Source of the DNA: an uncultured Mollicutes bacterium
GTDB taxonomy: Bacteria; Bacillota_I; Bacilli_A; Acholeplasmatales; JAEDCM01
Direction of reading: 5' to 3'
Assembly: GCA_947166335.1 (NCBI GenBank)
Contig: CAMVDS010000006.1
Span: 1 to 46,229 of the forward strand
Length of the DNA stretch: 46,229 nt
Each line of letters starts with the position of its first letter. Within the stretch, counting starts at the first letter, position 1. Below, in pieces: positions 8,136 through 14,304 of this stretch. The translations under genes and the position numbers were made by a program. The notes under the pieces are model-generated. The model worked only from the letters and a program-made list of their open reading frames with translations, was not told where the DNA came from and did no database searches.

Positions 8136-8394
8136 CTTCATCATCCTCATAAATAACTGCTACAATTCTTACATAAAAATCTTGTGGTAGATTTTGTATT
8201 ATGAATTCTTCACAACACATACCGTCATAATCTTCATTCCACCTTTGATAGTTTTCCACCATTATATCTTCTACTTCTTCTATATCTTCATCCTCTAAAT
8301 CTCTAAATAAGATTGCAAGCATTCTATCAAAGCAACCTATATAACATTCTGCTTTTTTAGTTCCATACTTTTCATATTCTATTTCAATATTCAT
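8119..8394 (-). CDS. small acidic early protein
   Basis: 91 residues, GGAG 7 bases before the ATG. Acidic throughout, with a Cys-rich middle (DYDGMCCEEFIIQNLPQ) and a C-terminal run of Asp/Glu. No family recognised. The repeated GATGAT coding the acidic tail also supplies the start codons of the next gene. Confidence 0.7.
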   Translation of the reverse strand: MNIEIEYEKYGTKKAECYIGCFDRMLAILFRDLEDEDIEEVEDIMVENYQRWNEDYDGMCCEEFIIQNLPQDFYVRIVAVIYEDDEDDEDY

Positions 8395-8395
8395 T

Positions 8396-8671
8396 TTAAA
8401 TCTCCTTTTCTTTATTTAAATAATACTCATAATCTTCAATTAGTTCTCCTAATAATAATGCAAAACCCTCATCAAAAACTGGTAATTTATAAATACCAGT
8501 TTCAATTTGTGGTTTCAATATTTCAGTACTTGACATTTTGTAAGTTATTGAAAAATCAAATATTCTTTCCCTCAATTCTTCTAGAATATTATTAGTAAAA
8601 TTGTTTCTTTTTGTATTATATATTTCTACATAACTTTCTAACATTTCTCTATATTCATCCAATCTACTCAT
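8396..8671 (-). CDS. small unknown early protein
   Basis: 91 residues, GAGGTG 5 bases before the ATG. Predicted all-helical (MSRLDEYREMLESYVEIYN, LLLGELIEDYEYYL), with a central loop containing Pro residues. No family recognised. Confidence 0.7.
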   Translation of the reverse strand: MSRLDEYREMLESYVEIYNTKRNNFTNNILEELRERIFDFSITYKMSSTEILKPQIETGIYKLPVFDEGFALLLGELIEDYEYYLNKEKEI

Positions 8672-8682
8672 AATTACACCTC

Positions 8683-9123
8683 TTAAAACTTTCTCATTGG
8701 TAATAGATATGCATGTTCTTTTGTTTTAGTATTTTCTAGGTATATAACAAATGGCATATAAGACTTTGTATCTAGATTTTTATATATTCCATATGAATTA
8801 CCCTTAATTATATTATTTATCTTTTTAAATTCTTTAACACCTATTCCATGTGTTTCAGTTACTGGTCCATATCCCAATTCAATATCTGCCTCGTTAAGTT
8901 TGAAAAATGTATAATCTACCTCAAAATTATTTCTAAAATTATCAACAAAATTTGATAATCTATATTTATCTTCTTCTACATTTAACCCATAAGGTTCATT
9001 TAATACAATTACACTATAACTATCAGATACAATATAATTATCTTCATATCTAAAACAATTTCCTTTCAATAACTCTTTATTACCTTTTCTATTCATATAA
9101 CTATTTAATATTCTTTTATTCAT
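8683..9123 (-). CDS. unknown early protein
   Basis: 146 residues from ATG 9123, GGAG 10 bases upstream; a longer frame (to 9186) runs into the upstream gene without a ribosome site. The N-terminal part (NCFRYEDNYIVSDSYSVIVL) is the kind of strand-rich segment seen in many small phage hypothetical proteins. It ends in KEHAYLLPMRKF. No function can be named. Confidence 0.75.
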   Translation of the reverse strand: MNKRILNSYMNRKGNKELLKGNCFRYEDNYIVSDSYSVIVLNEPYGLNVEEDKYRLSNFVDNFRNNFEVDYTFFKLNEADIELGYGPVTETHGIGVKEFKKINNIIKGNSYGIYKNLDTKSYMPFVIYLENTKTKEHAYLLPMRKF

Positions 9124-9124
9124 T

Positions 9125-9451
9125 TTAAAACATCTCCTTATCGTATTTAATAATATAATGATTTTCTTCATAAAATTTATTTTCATCTTTTTTACATTCT
9201 TCTAATAAATCTTTAATATATTTTCTTTTATTAGTTACACCATAAATTCTAACTTTTGAATATTCATCTAGAAAAGCATAAACATGCTTACTAGTTGTTG
9301 TTGAATAGTCCCAATCTCTACCTAAAAATATTATTTGATATTGACCCTGTGTATTAATTTCTACTACTTTACTATCATAGCTTTGTAATATATCAATACA
9401 ATCTCCATATAAATGGAATTGGTTTCTATTTAAAAATTGCTCTACTTTCAT
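9125..9451 (-). CDS. unknown early protein
   Basis: 108 residues from ATG 9451, GTGAGG 9 bases upstream (the ribosome site lies in the end of the DpnD-like gene). Strand-rich centre (QYQIIFLGRDWDYSTTTSKH), charged helical end. No family recognised. Confidence 0.75.
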   Translation of the reverse strand: MKVEQFLNRNQFHLYGDCIDILQSYDSKVVEINTQGQYQIIFLGRDWDYSTTTSKHVYAFLDEYSKVRIYGVTNKRKYIKDLLEECKKDENKFYEENHYIIKYDKEMF

Positions 9452-9452
9452 T

Positions 9453-9632
9453 TTAATTATCCTCACTTTCTACAATACTATATTCAGTATCTATATATGC
9501 ACTGTCATCAAGTACTATTTCTTCATCATAATATAAACTTTTTGCTTCTTCTATTGCTGCTTCCTCATTTTCTGCAATTATTGTAATTGTCTTTTGTAAT
9601 GTTTCAGTTATTTCAACTTTGAATTCTTTCAT
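9453..9632 (-). CDS. DpnD/PcfM-like small protein
   Basis: 59 codons, GGAG 10 bases before ATG 9632. The pattern KEFKVEITETLQKTI, an AxxAIEEAKSLYYDEEIVL segment and SAYIDTEYSIV matches the DpnD/PcfM family, small proteins found beside restriction-modification genes and on phages and plasmids. Their role is not settled. It overlaps the stop of the first gene of the early block by a few bases of ribosome site. Recognition is by pattern memory. Confidence 0.65.
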   Translation of the reverse strand: MKEFKVEITETLQKTITIIAENEEAAIEEAKSLYYDEEIVLDDSAYIDTEYSIVESEDN

Positions 9633-9633
9633 A

Positions 9634-9981
9634 TTATTTCCACTCCCATTCTATTTCTTCTAATACATCATTTAATGCTTGACCTAATAAATAACATCTA
9701 ACTGTTACATCCATAGCCTCAGCTCCTGCATCACTTGGAATTCCTTCATATCCAAACATCTCATAAGCTTCTTGAACTAAGTCCATATTATGACAAATAT
9801 TTTCTTCTGCTTTCCAAGTACTAAAAGTATAACTACCACTTGCATTTCCAGTAATTGCATCTTCTACAAAGAAATCATCATATAATTGGTCTGCATCCTT
9901 TCCTTCTAGATATTCCATATTTTCTTTGATGTAATTTTTAATATCCTCTTTTAAACTTTCCATATAATCATATTTTTCCAT
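9634..9981 (-). CDS. first gene of the early block, conserved phage hypothetical
   Basis: 115 residues, GGAG 10 bases before the ATG. It contains AITGNASGSYTFSTWKAEEN, a motif common in small phage proteins of many Gram-positive and Gram-negative phages, with Cys/His (ENICHNM, VRCYLLG) and an acidic end. It is the first gene after the triple early promoter and a 450-base leader, so it should be among the earliest products. Function unknown. Confidence 0.75.
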   Translation of the reverse strand: MEKYDYMESLKEDIKNYIKENMEYLEGKDADQLYDDFFVEDAITGNASGSYTFSTWKAEENICHNMDLVQEAYEMFGYEGIPSDAGAEAMDVTVRCYLLGQALNDVLEEIEWEWK

Positions 9982-10430
9982 AATTTAATCACTCCTATTC
10001 TATTTTTATGAAAATTTTATTGCTAGTATGGAAACTAACAAATCTAGAGACACCCCACCTAATAGATCTAGATATAGTGTACCTAGATTTATCAGTTTCC
10101 CACTGATAAACCTGCTTTTTATTTTTTGCCTTTCATTGTGTTATTTCACATCACACTTTTTAACTACATTTTAGGTTCTCACTTAGTAGTCAAGGTCTAT
10201 TAATGTTATCTATTTATACTTTATAAAACTACTCGTATCTGATTTATAGTTTCCCCTACTAACTCCTTATTTCGGGGACTTGTAAACCTTTGCTAAAAGT
10301 CCACACCAATTTTATAAACTTTATTTAATAACTATCTATACTACTTCATTACTAGTTTAGGTTATACCATTACTCGTTCAATACCTTGTATAGACTATTT
10401 TTTTTCTTAGTTGCTTTTTCTTCATTTGTT
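9982..10430 (-). promoter_or_regulatory. long structured 5' leader of the early transcript
   Basis: No gene is visible on either strand. Read leftward from the first promoter, the RNA can form several stems. TCTATAC pairs with GTATAGA near its 5' end. GGACTT/AAGTCC and CCCC/GGGG stems follow in tandem around 10255-10303. A strong pair of alternative stems lies at 10030-10110 (separate entry). A 450-base untranslated leader is long for a phage and suggests regulation or processing. Confidence 0.5.
10030..10110 (-). promoter_or_regulatory. leader element with two mutually exclusive stems
   Basis: On the leftward RNA, TTTATCAGT-GGGAA-ACTGATAAA (10110-10088) is a perfect 9-pair hairpin. Its 3' half is also part of GGAAACTGATAAATCTAG (10100-10083). 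That stretch pairs over 18 positions (two G-U) with CTAGATTTGTTAGTTTCC (10047-10030), enclosing 35 bases that include a GTGGGGTGTC segment. Only one of the two folds can form. The ribosome site of the first gene is about 40 bases downstream and is not directly covered. Switch function is inference. Confidence 0.5.
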
Positions 10431-10436
10431 GTATTA

Positions 10437-10465
10437 ATTATATCAAATAACTTTCATATTGTCAA
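10437..10465 (-). promoter_or_regulatory. early promoter P1 (TTGACA-17-TATAAT)
   Basis: On the minus strand the -35 TTGACA (10465-10460) and -10 TATAAT (10442-10437) are both perfect, with 17 bases between. Directly upstream is the A-rich stretch ATAAAAAAGTTAAAAAAG, like an UP element. It is the promoter nearest to the leftward early genes. Confidence 0.9.
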
Positions 10466-10513
10466 TATCTTTTTTAACTTTTTTATTTTTATTTGATTTA
10501 ATTAATTTTATTT

Positions 10514-10599
10514 AGTTGACTTCGTGCCATTTATCTCATATCTAGCCACTATCAACGGGTCAATAATGGTCTAGACCTAGGAGGTCGCGTGCCTCAACT
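10514..10599 (-). ncRNA. structured 5' end of the P2 transcript / possible small RNA
   Basis: This GC-richer island in an AT desert begins at the predicted P2 start (10599). The RNA starts AGUUGA and ends UCAACU, six pairs closing an 86-base unit. Inside are the dyads GACCUCCUAGGUC and GGUCUAGACC and two copies of GGCACG. It contains GACCUCCU, the same octamer as in the hairpin loop of the RNA at 15346-15466. No terminator follows, so it may be a leader domain or a processed RNA. It lacks a T-arm, so it is not a tRNA. Confidence 0.35.
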
Positions 10600-10605
10600 G
10601 AGTTA

Positions 10606-10634
10606 ATTGTATCAAATAATTTTTATAAAGTCAA
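10606..10634 (-). promoter_or_regulatory. early promoter P2 (TTGACT-17-TACAAT)
   Basis: Minus-strand -35 TTGACT (10634-10629) and -10 TACAAT (10611-10606), 17 apart, again with an A-rich upstream stretch containing AAAAAAGTTAAAAAAG. It is the second of three imperfect repeats of about 55 bases (10431-10486, 10602-10655, 10704-10759). Confidence 0.8.
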
Positions 10635-10709
10635 TATCTTTTTTAACTTTTTTATTATTGATATAATTATTTAATTGTTTTTTGCTTGTATTTCCTTGTT
10701 GTTGTATTA

Positions 10710-10738
10710 AATATACCATATATTTTTCATATTGTCAA
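10710..10738 (-). promoter_or_regulatory. early promoter P3 (TTGACA-17-TATATT)
   Basis: Minus-strand -35 TTGACA (10738-10733) and -10 TATATT (10715-10710), spacer 17, same A-rich upstream stretch. It is the furthest upstream of the tandem early promoters and abuts the iteron region. Confidence 0.8.
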
Positions 10739-10763
10739 TAACTTTTTTAACTTTTTTATAATT

Positions 10764-11155
10764 TTATAAAAGTTATCAATAAAATATAATAATATCAATA
10801 TTATAAAAGTTAACATTGAGCTAGCTGGAAAACACTTTATTACGCGTGAACACTTTTTTATATAAACTATATAAATATGTTTAGTGTTATTTAGTAGGTT
10901 TTTATATAGTTTATATAAAAAACCATTTTTTGGAGTAAAAAAGCCTATTTTTTCACTATTCTATGAATGTTATAAAAGTTATTGATGTTATAACTTTCAT
11001 AACTTTTTTATAATTAATTTAAAAATGATATAAATGTTATTAATATTATAAAAGTTATATAACTTTTTTAACTTTCATAAAATCTTTAAAAATATATACA
11101 CTTAAAGATATAAATGTTATATATGTTATAAAAGTTATAAGTGCTATAAAAGTAA
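10764..11155. repeat. iteron cluster, origin candidate
   Basis: Five exact copies of TTATAAAAGTTA (10764, 10801, 10970, 11046, 11126) plus degenerate and inverted copies (TAACTTTCATAAC near 10990, TATAACTTTTTTAAC near 11058, CTATAAAAGTAA at 11144). Two longer direct repeats start GATATAAATGTTAT at 11027 and 11107. The motif core AAAAGTTA also occurs upstream of each early promoter. No gene lies here. The region between divergent blocks, very AT-rich and repeat-dense, suits a replication origin or operator array. Confidence 0.6.
10854..10922. repeat. perfect 22-bp inverted repeat
   Basis: Arms 10854-10875 and 10901-10922 are exact reverse complements, separated by 25 bases. Each arm is itself nearly palindromic around TATATAAACTATATA. 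It lies inside the iteron cluster. It may be a cruciform or hairpin for origin recognition, or a protein-binding dyad. It has a T-run but no GC core, so it is a poor terminator. Confidence 0.8.
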
Positions 11156-11289
11156 TGGGGTGTGGTTTGAAAGCCGTTTTATATGTAGTTTGGGTTTAGG
11201 TGTGTGTATGTATTCGTAAACATAACAAAAATCTCTCTCCTAAAAATTTTTCTCTCAACAAATAAATAAACAAAAAATGAATATCATTA

Positions 11290-11298
11290 TGATATAAT
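11290..11298 (+). promoter_or_regulatory. extended -10 promoter for the rightward gene at 11318
   Basis: TGATATAAT (TG at 11290, TATAAT at 11293-11298) with no recognisable -35. The predicted start is only about 13 bases before the ATG, just ahead of AGAGGTG. It marks the start of rightward transcription next to the origin candidate. Confidence 0.55.
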
Positions 11299-11317
11299 TA
11301 AAATAGAGGTGATACTA

Positions 11318-11731
11318 ATGAGAGAAGTAACTAAACTAATGATCAATGAGTTTAATCTTAAAAAATTAGGATATGACTTTATGGGGTATACTTTTAAAGG
11401 TACTAATGAGTTGTCATTTCATCACTTAATAGTTCCTAGGAGGTTATGTGGTCATATGGAAGCTAAGGGGTATACTAGAGATAATGGAGTAATATTAAAA
11501 CAATCTTCTAGTCATGATTATCTTCATGTAATAGAAAATTATGATAGGGAGAGGTTTCTAGAAATAACAAAACTTTTAATAGATGAGAATATAATGGGTA
11601 GGCTAGACATAGACATTATTAAGAAAATAAGAGATATTCTAGTATCATTCGAGCTAGAGTATAAAGATAAGACAAATACTAATGGTAATAAAATAATCAA
11701 AAAAGAGTTTACAAATAGAATAATTCTGTAG
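11318..11731 (+). CDS. HNH-like phage protein
   Basis: 137 residues from ATG 11318 (GTG 11309 overlaps the AGAGGTG site). The centre reads ELSFHHLIVPRR, then DNGVILKQSSSHDYLHVIE. This His-His / Asn / His spacing is that of small HNH/beta-beta-alpha metal proteins common in Gram-positive phages. These are either nucleases or inactive relatives. It opens the rightward block, away from the terminase, so a packaging role as in classical HNH-terminase pairs is less obvious. Confidence 0.55.
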   Translation: MREVTKLMINEFNLKKLGYDFMGYTFKGTNELSFHHLIVPRRLCGHMEAKGYTRDNGVILKQSSSHDYLHVIENYDRERFLEITKLLIDENIMGRLDIDIIKKIRDILVSFELEYKDKTNTNGNKIIKKEFTNRIIL

Positions 11732-11737
11732 TATAAT
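11709..11737 (+). promoter_or_regulatory. possible promoter upstream of the tRNA
   Basis: TTACAA (11709-11714) and TATAAT (11732-11737) with a 17-base spacer, overlapping the end of the HNH-like gene and about 37 bases before the tRNA. The -35 is weak, the -10 perfect. Confidence 0.5.
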
Positions 11738-11773
11738 TAAGTTGTGAGGGAATAACTATATCATCTACCATAT

Positions 11774-11850
11774 TGCATCATGGTGGAATTGGTAGACACA
11801 CAGGTCTTTGACACCTGTTATTCCTAGTTCGAGTCTAGGTGATGCAGCCA
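11774..11850 (+). tRNA. tRNA-Gln (anticodon UUG)
   Basis: 77 bases with encoded CCA. The acceptor TGCATCA/TGATGCA pairs perfectly. The anticodon stem CAGGT/ACCTG encloses CTTTGAC, so the anticodon is TTG (reads CAA). The T-arm is CCTAG-TTCGAGT-CTAGG. U1-A72 and G73 are glutamine identity features. The D-arm (GTGGAATTGGTAGACAC) looks like that of tRNA-Leu rather than tRNA-Gln. It may help translate CAA-rich late genes; the ejection proteins are full of CAA codons. Confidence 0.93.
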
Positions 11851-11889
11851 ATATGACACATAAAACAGAATACCCCACTTTTTATTCTT

Positions 11890-11914
11890 GGAAGATGTCG
11901 CATCTTCCTTTTTT
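11890..11914 (+). terminator. intrinsic terminator after the tRNA
   Basis: GGAAGATG-TCG-CATCTTCC followed by TTTTTT: an 8-pair stem with a 3-base loop. An extended -10 promoter starts two bases after the T-run. Confidence 0.9.
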
Positions 11915-11915
11915 G

Positions 11916-11924
11916 TGTTATAAT
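11916..11924 (+). promoter_or_regulatory. extended -10 promoter for the HTH gene
   Basis: TGTTATAAT immediately behind the terminator T-run; no good -35. It is followed by GGGAG and the ATG at 11947. The same terminator-then-TGTTATAAT layout recurs at 23549-23591 and 32504-32547. Confidence 0.6.
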
Positions 11925-11946
11925 ACACAATTAAGGGAGTGAGGTT

Positions 11947-12213
11947 ATGGGTAAAACAATTAAAAATCAAATAACTTGGACTAAAGGTTTGTATAATTCT
12001 TTTGTAGATGATGCAATATTAACTAGCCTAGAAAAGAAAGTATTATATGCTAGAGTTTGGGAGAAAGAGAAATGGACTATTGTTAGTATGGCTTTAGAGT
12101 TTCATGTATCTAAGTCAACTATAAATAATGTTATTTCTAGTATAAGGAGTAAATATGATATTCTACATGATATGTATCCAGATAAATATCCTGAAAGAAT
12201 ACTAAGCAAATGA
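11947..12213 (+). CDS. helix-turn-helix regulator, sigma region 4-like
   Basis: 88 residues. The helix-turn-helix lies at about residues 38-66 (WTIVSMALEFHVSKSTINNV), preceded by a helical stretch with LTSLEKKVLYARV. This resembles sigma region 4 or ArpU-like phage late regulators, which bind DNA and activate late promoters. It is a one-gene unit with its own promoter and terminator at the head of the late block, and many late promoters here have imperfect -35 boxes. A late activator role is therefore a reasonable inference. Confidence 0.65.
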   Translation: MGKTIKNQITWTKGLYNSFVDDAILTSLEKKVLYARVWEKEKWTIVSMALEFHVSKSTINNVISSIRSKYDILHDMYPDKYPERILSK

Positions 12214-12229
12214 TAGGTAAATGATAGAC

Positions 12230-12265
12230 AAAAAGAGTGTAATGATTGGATTTTACACTCTTTTT
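12230..12265 (+). terminator. intrinsic terminator after the HTH gene
   Basis: AAAAAGAGTGTAA and TTACACTCTTTTT form a perfect 13-pair stem with a 10-base loop, ending in a T-run. Confidence 0.9.
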
Positions 12266-12269
12266 ATTA

Positions 12270-12278
12270 TGAGATAAT
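12270..12278 (+). promoter_or_regulatory. possible extended -10 for the virion gene unit
   Basis: TGAGATAAT (TG, one base, GATAAT) directly behind the terminator, with no -35. It precedes AAGGAGGG and the ATG at 12299. Confidence 0.4.
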
Positions 12279-12298
12279 GTCATCAAGGAGGGATTAGA

Positions 12299-12757
12299 AT
12301 GAATGGGTTTAATCCACAAGCACTTGATATAGATAGACAAATACAAGAAGAACGAAATAAGATGGCAGAATTAGAAAGAAGAAAAATGCAATTAATGTAT
12401 GGTCAGCCAACCATATTAAATCAAACTATACAAACAGGATCACAAGCAAGTGGCATTAGATTTGCTGAGAGTATAGATGAGGTAAAACGAGAGATGATAT
12501 TTATGGATACTCTGTTTGTAAACAGAGCATTTACTAATATGTGGTATAAGACACCAACAGGAACTATAAAAACATATATGTTAGAGGAGTTTATACCAAA
12601 AGATGAAAAAGATATAAAAATTGAGAAATTAGAAAGTGAAATTAGAGAGTTAAAGGAGCAAAGAAAGTATGAACCAAGTAGGACAGACAATAGTTCAACA
12701 GTTGAGAGCACAATATCCTCAACAGTACCAACAACTAGAACAGATGAAGAAAAATAG
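12299..12757 (+). CDS. putative small virion protein
   Basis: 152 residues, AAGGAGGG 8 bases before the ATG. N-terminal coiled coil (IQEERNKMAELERRKMQLM), central FVNRAFTNMWYKTPTGTIKT segment, second coiled coil, and a Ser/Thr-rich tail. Proteins with this organisation (a 'YKTPTGTIKTYMLEE'-like core between coiled coils) are common at this place in small-genome Gram-positive phages and are presumed structural. Its end overlaps the next gene by 89 bases in another frame. Confidence 0.65.
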   Translation: MNGFNPQALDIDRQIQEERNKMAELERRKMQLMYGQPTILNQTIQTGSQASGIRFAESIDEVKREMIFMDTLFVNRAFTNMWYKTPTGTIKTYMLEEFIPKDEKDIKIEKLESEIRELKEQRKYEPSRTDNSSTVESTISSTVPTTRTDEEK

Positions 12758-12893
12758 TACTCCTGAGGCATTATTAAAGAATACATTAGGAAAACAAAGT
12801 CCAGAGCAGAGGAAAAAGCTCTATGAATTTGCTAGAAGATATGGTTATTCTGATGAACAGATTAATCAGATTGAAAGTATTTTATCCAATTAA
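12669..12893 (+). CDS. small Gln-rich protein overlapping the previous gene
   Basis: 74 residues, out of frame with the gene it overlaps by 89 bases. GGAG lies 10 bases before the ATG. The N-terminus is Gln-rich (VQQLRAQYPQQYQQLEQM); the second half, SPEQRKKLYEFARRYGYSDE, looks like a small helical domain. Such short proteins are frequent in this position in related phages, which supports a real overlapping gene. Function unknown. Confidence 0.65.
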   Translation: MNQVGQTIVQQLRAQYPQQYQQLEQMKKNSTPEALLKNTLGKQSPEQRKKLYEFARRYGYSDEQINQIESILSN

Positions 12894-12947
12894 TGGTATC
12901 AACACATAATGTTTGATATAGATAAATTTATGAAAGGAGGATATGTT

Positions 12948-13808
12948 ATGAACGGAAACGGAATAGTTCCAACAGTAGACCTTGGTAACTCTAACAACGG
13001 AGGCTGGGGAGGCAACATGGGTGAATGGATATTAGGTATCATTGCTCTAGGTATGCTAGGTAATGGAGGAATGTTTGGAGGTTTCGGTGGAGTAAATGGT
13101 GAAATGGCTTTTATGTATCCATGGATAGCTAATGGTCAACAAGAAATAATGACTAACACTAACAATGGTTTTGATACTCTACATCTTTCTAATCAATTAG
13201 AAGGAAATAGAGATGCTATTAATAGCTTACAATTACAACTTTGTGGATGTTGCAATGATATGCAACAAACTGTAAGTAATGGTTTCTACAATGCTGAGAT
13301 TGCTGCTGCTAATAGACAAATGGCTAATATGAACCAAAACTTCAATAACCAAATCTCAACTCTTCAAGGATTCAATGGTATACAAAAATCATTAGATCAA
13401 TGCTGCTGTGAAAATCGTTTAGCAACTTGTCAAACTCAAAACATAGTTCAAAATGAAGCTAACCAAACAAGATTTGCTGATGCTAATAATACTAGAGATA
13501 TTATTACTAATGCTACAGCAAATACTCAAGCTATCCTTGATAAATTATGTCAATTAGAGTTAGATGCTAAGAACGATAAGATAAGTGATCTTGAAAGACA
13601 AAACTTAATGCTTAGTCTAGATAAATCTCAAACAGCTCAGAATGCATTCATAGCTCAAGGTTTTGCCAATGAAGTAGATCAATTATACAACAGATTGAAT
13701 AACTGCCCAGTTCCAACAACTCCAGTCTATGGAAGAACTCCAATATTCACATGTAATGGTAACAACGGATGTGGATGTGGAAATGGATATGGTAATTTAG
13801 TTTATTAA
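12948..13808 (+). CDS. Gly/Asn/Cys-rich putative virion protein
   Basis: 286 residues from ATG 12948 (AAAGGAGG 7 bases upstream; the longer frame start at 12909 has none). It starts with a Gly/Asn-rich stretch, then a hydrophobic Gly-Met segment (EWILGIIALGMLGNGGMFGG) and a long Asn/Gln-rich helical body. Cys clusters CGCCND, QCCCENR and CNGNNGCGCG occur along it. The same Gly-rich/Cys-cluster architecture is seen in phages of gut Bacillota next to capsid modules. It is probably structural, perhaps disulfide- or metal-stabilised; the exact role is unknown. Confidence 0.65.
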   Translation: MNGNGIVPTVDLGNSNNGGWGGNMGEWILGIIALGMLGNGGMFGGFGGVNGEMAFMYPWIANGQQEIMTNTNNGFDTLHLSNQLEGNRDAINSLQLQLCGCCNDMQQTVSNGFYNAEIAAANRQMANMNQNFNNQISTLQGFNGIQKSLDQCCCENRLATCQTQNIVQNEANQTRFADANNTRDIITNATANTQAILDKLCQLELDAKNDKISDLERQNLMLSLDKSQTAQNAFIAQGFANEVDQLYNRLNNCPVPTTPVYGRTPIFTCNGNNGCGCGNGYGNLVY

Positions 13809-13841
13809 TAGTAAGAGGTCGAAAGACTAACCTTTATGGAA

Positions 13842-13904
13842 CTTGCTTAACGGTATTTAACCGTATTTAACGGAGAATAAGCAAGCCTTATTCTCTTTAT
13901 TTTT
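13842..13904 (+). terminator. terminator with overlapping alternative stem (attenuator-like)
   Basis: GAGAATAA (13873-13880) and TTATTCTC (13888-13895) form a terminator stem followed by TTTATTTTT. Upstream CTTGCTTA (13842-13849) is complementary to TAAGCAAG (13878-13885), which overlaps that stem, and the small hairpin ACGGT-ATTTA-ACCGT sits between. Formation of the upstream stem would shorten the terminator. Partial termination would set the ratio of the flanking virion genes. Confidence 0.65.
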
Positions 13905-13920
13905 GAAAGGAGTAAAAGAT

Positions 13921-14304
13921 ATGTTTAGTGTATATAATATTACAGAACAAACTGTTAGACCAGGAGAAGCAATAGTACTTGATGGAGTGAATTTTATACC
14001 TAACTGTGTAATTAGAACAGTTAATCGTGCAGTAAAAGCTGGTATCCAAAGAATTTCGGCAAGTGTTAATTCAACTCCAACAGTAGCAGGTCAAATTGTA
14101 TGGAATGTAGAGGCAGGAAATGCTCCAATTCCAGGAGCATCTATTCAAACTCCAGGAGCAACAGTAGGAACTTATGAAAATGGTAGTACAGAAGTAATTG
14201 TTCCAACAACTTGCAATACATCAATACAAATAGTTAATAACTCTGAAAATCCTGTAACAGTACCAGCACGAGGAGCTTCACTTGTAGTTAAAAGAGAAGG
14301 ATAA
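13921..14304 (+). CDS. putative capsid decoration / fibre-like beta protein
   Basis: 127 residues from ATG 13921 with AAAGGAG upstream (TTG 13903 is not used). Strand-rich, Pro/Thr/Val-rich, with SIQIVNNSENPVTVPARGAS near the end. It looks like a compact beta-sandwich similar to head-decoration or fibre-tip domains. It lies among small virion genes. No catalytic motif. The assignment is by general character only. Confidence 0.5.
   Translation: MFSVYNITEQTVRPGEAIVLDGVNFIPNCVIRTVNRAVKAGIQRISASVNSTPTVAGQIVWNVEAGNAPIPGASIQTPGATVGTYENGSTEVIVPTTCNTSIQIVNNSENPVTVPARGASLVVKREG

Noticed and set aside
10514..10599. A second tRNA on the minus strand
   Set aside because: Ends pair over six bases and the size is right, but there is no T-arm, no anticodon arm of the right geometry and no CCA.
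10854..10922. The 22-bp inverted repeat as a transcription terminator
   Set aside because: The stem is almost all A-T with a 25-base loop, unlike the compact terminators used elsewhere in this genome.
11774..11850. tRNA as a prophage attachment site
   Set aside because: No integrase, excisionase or repressor gene is visible and the genome is closed, so a lysogenic insertion is not supported.
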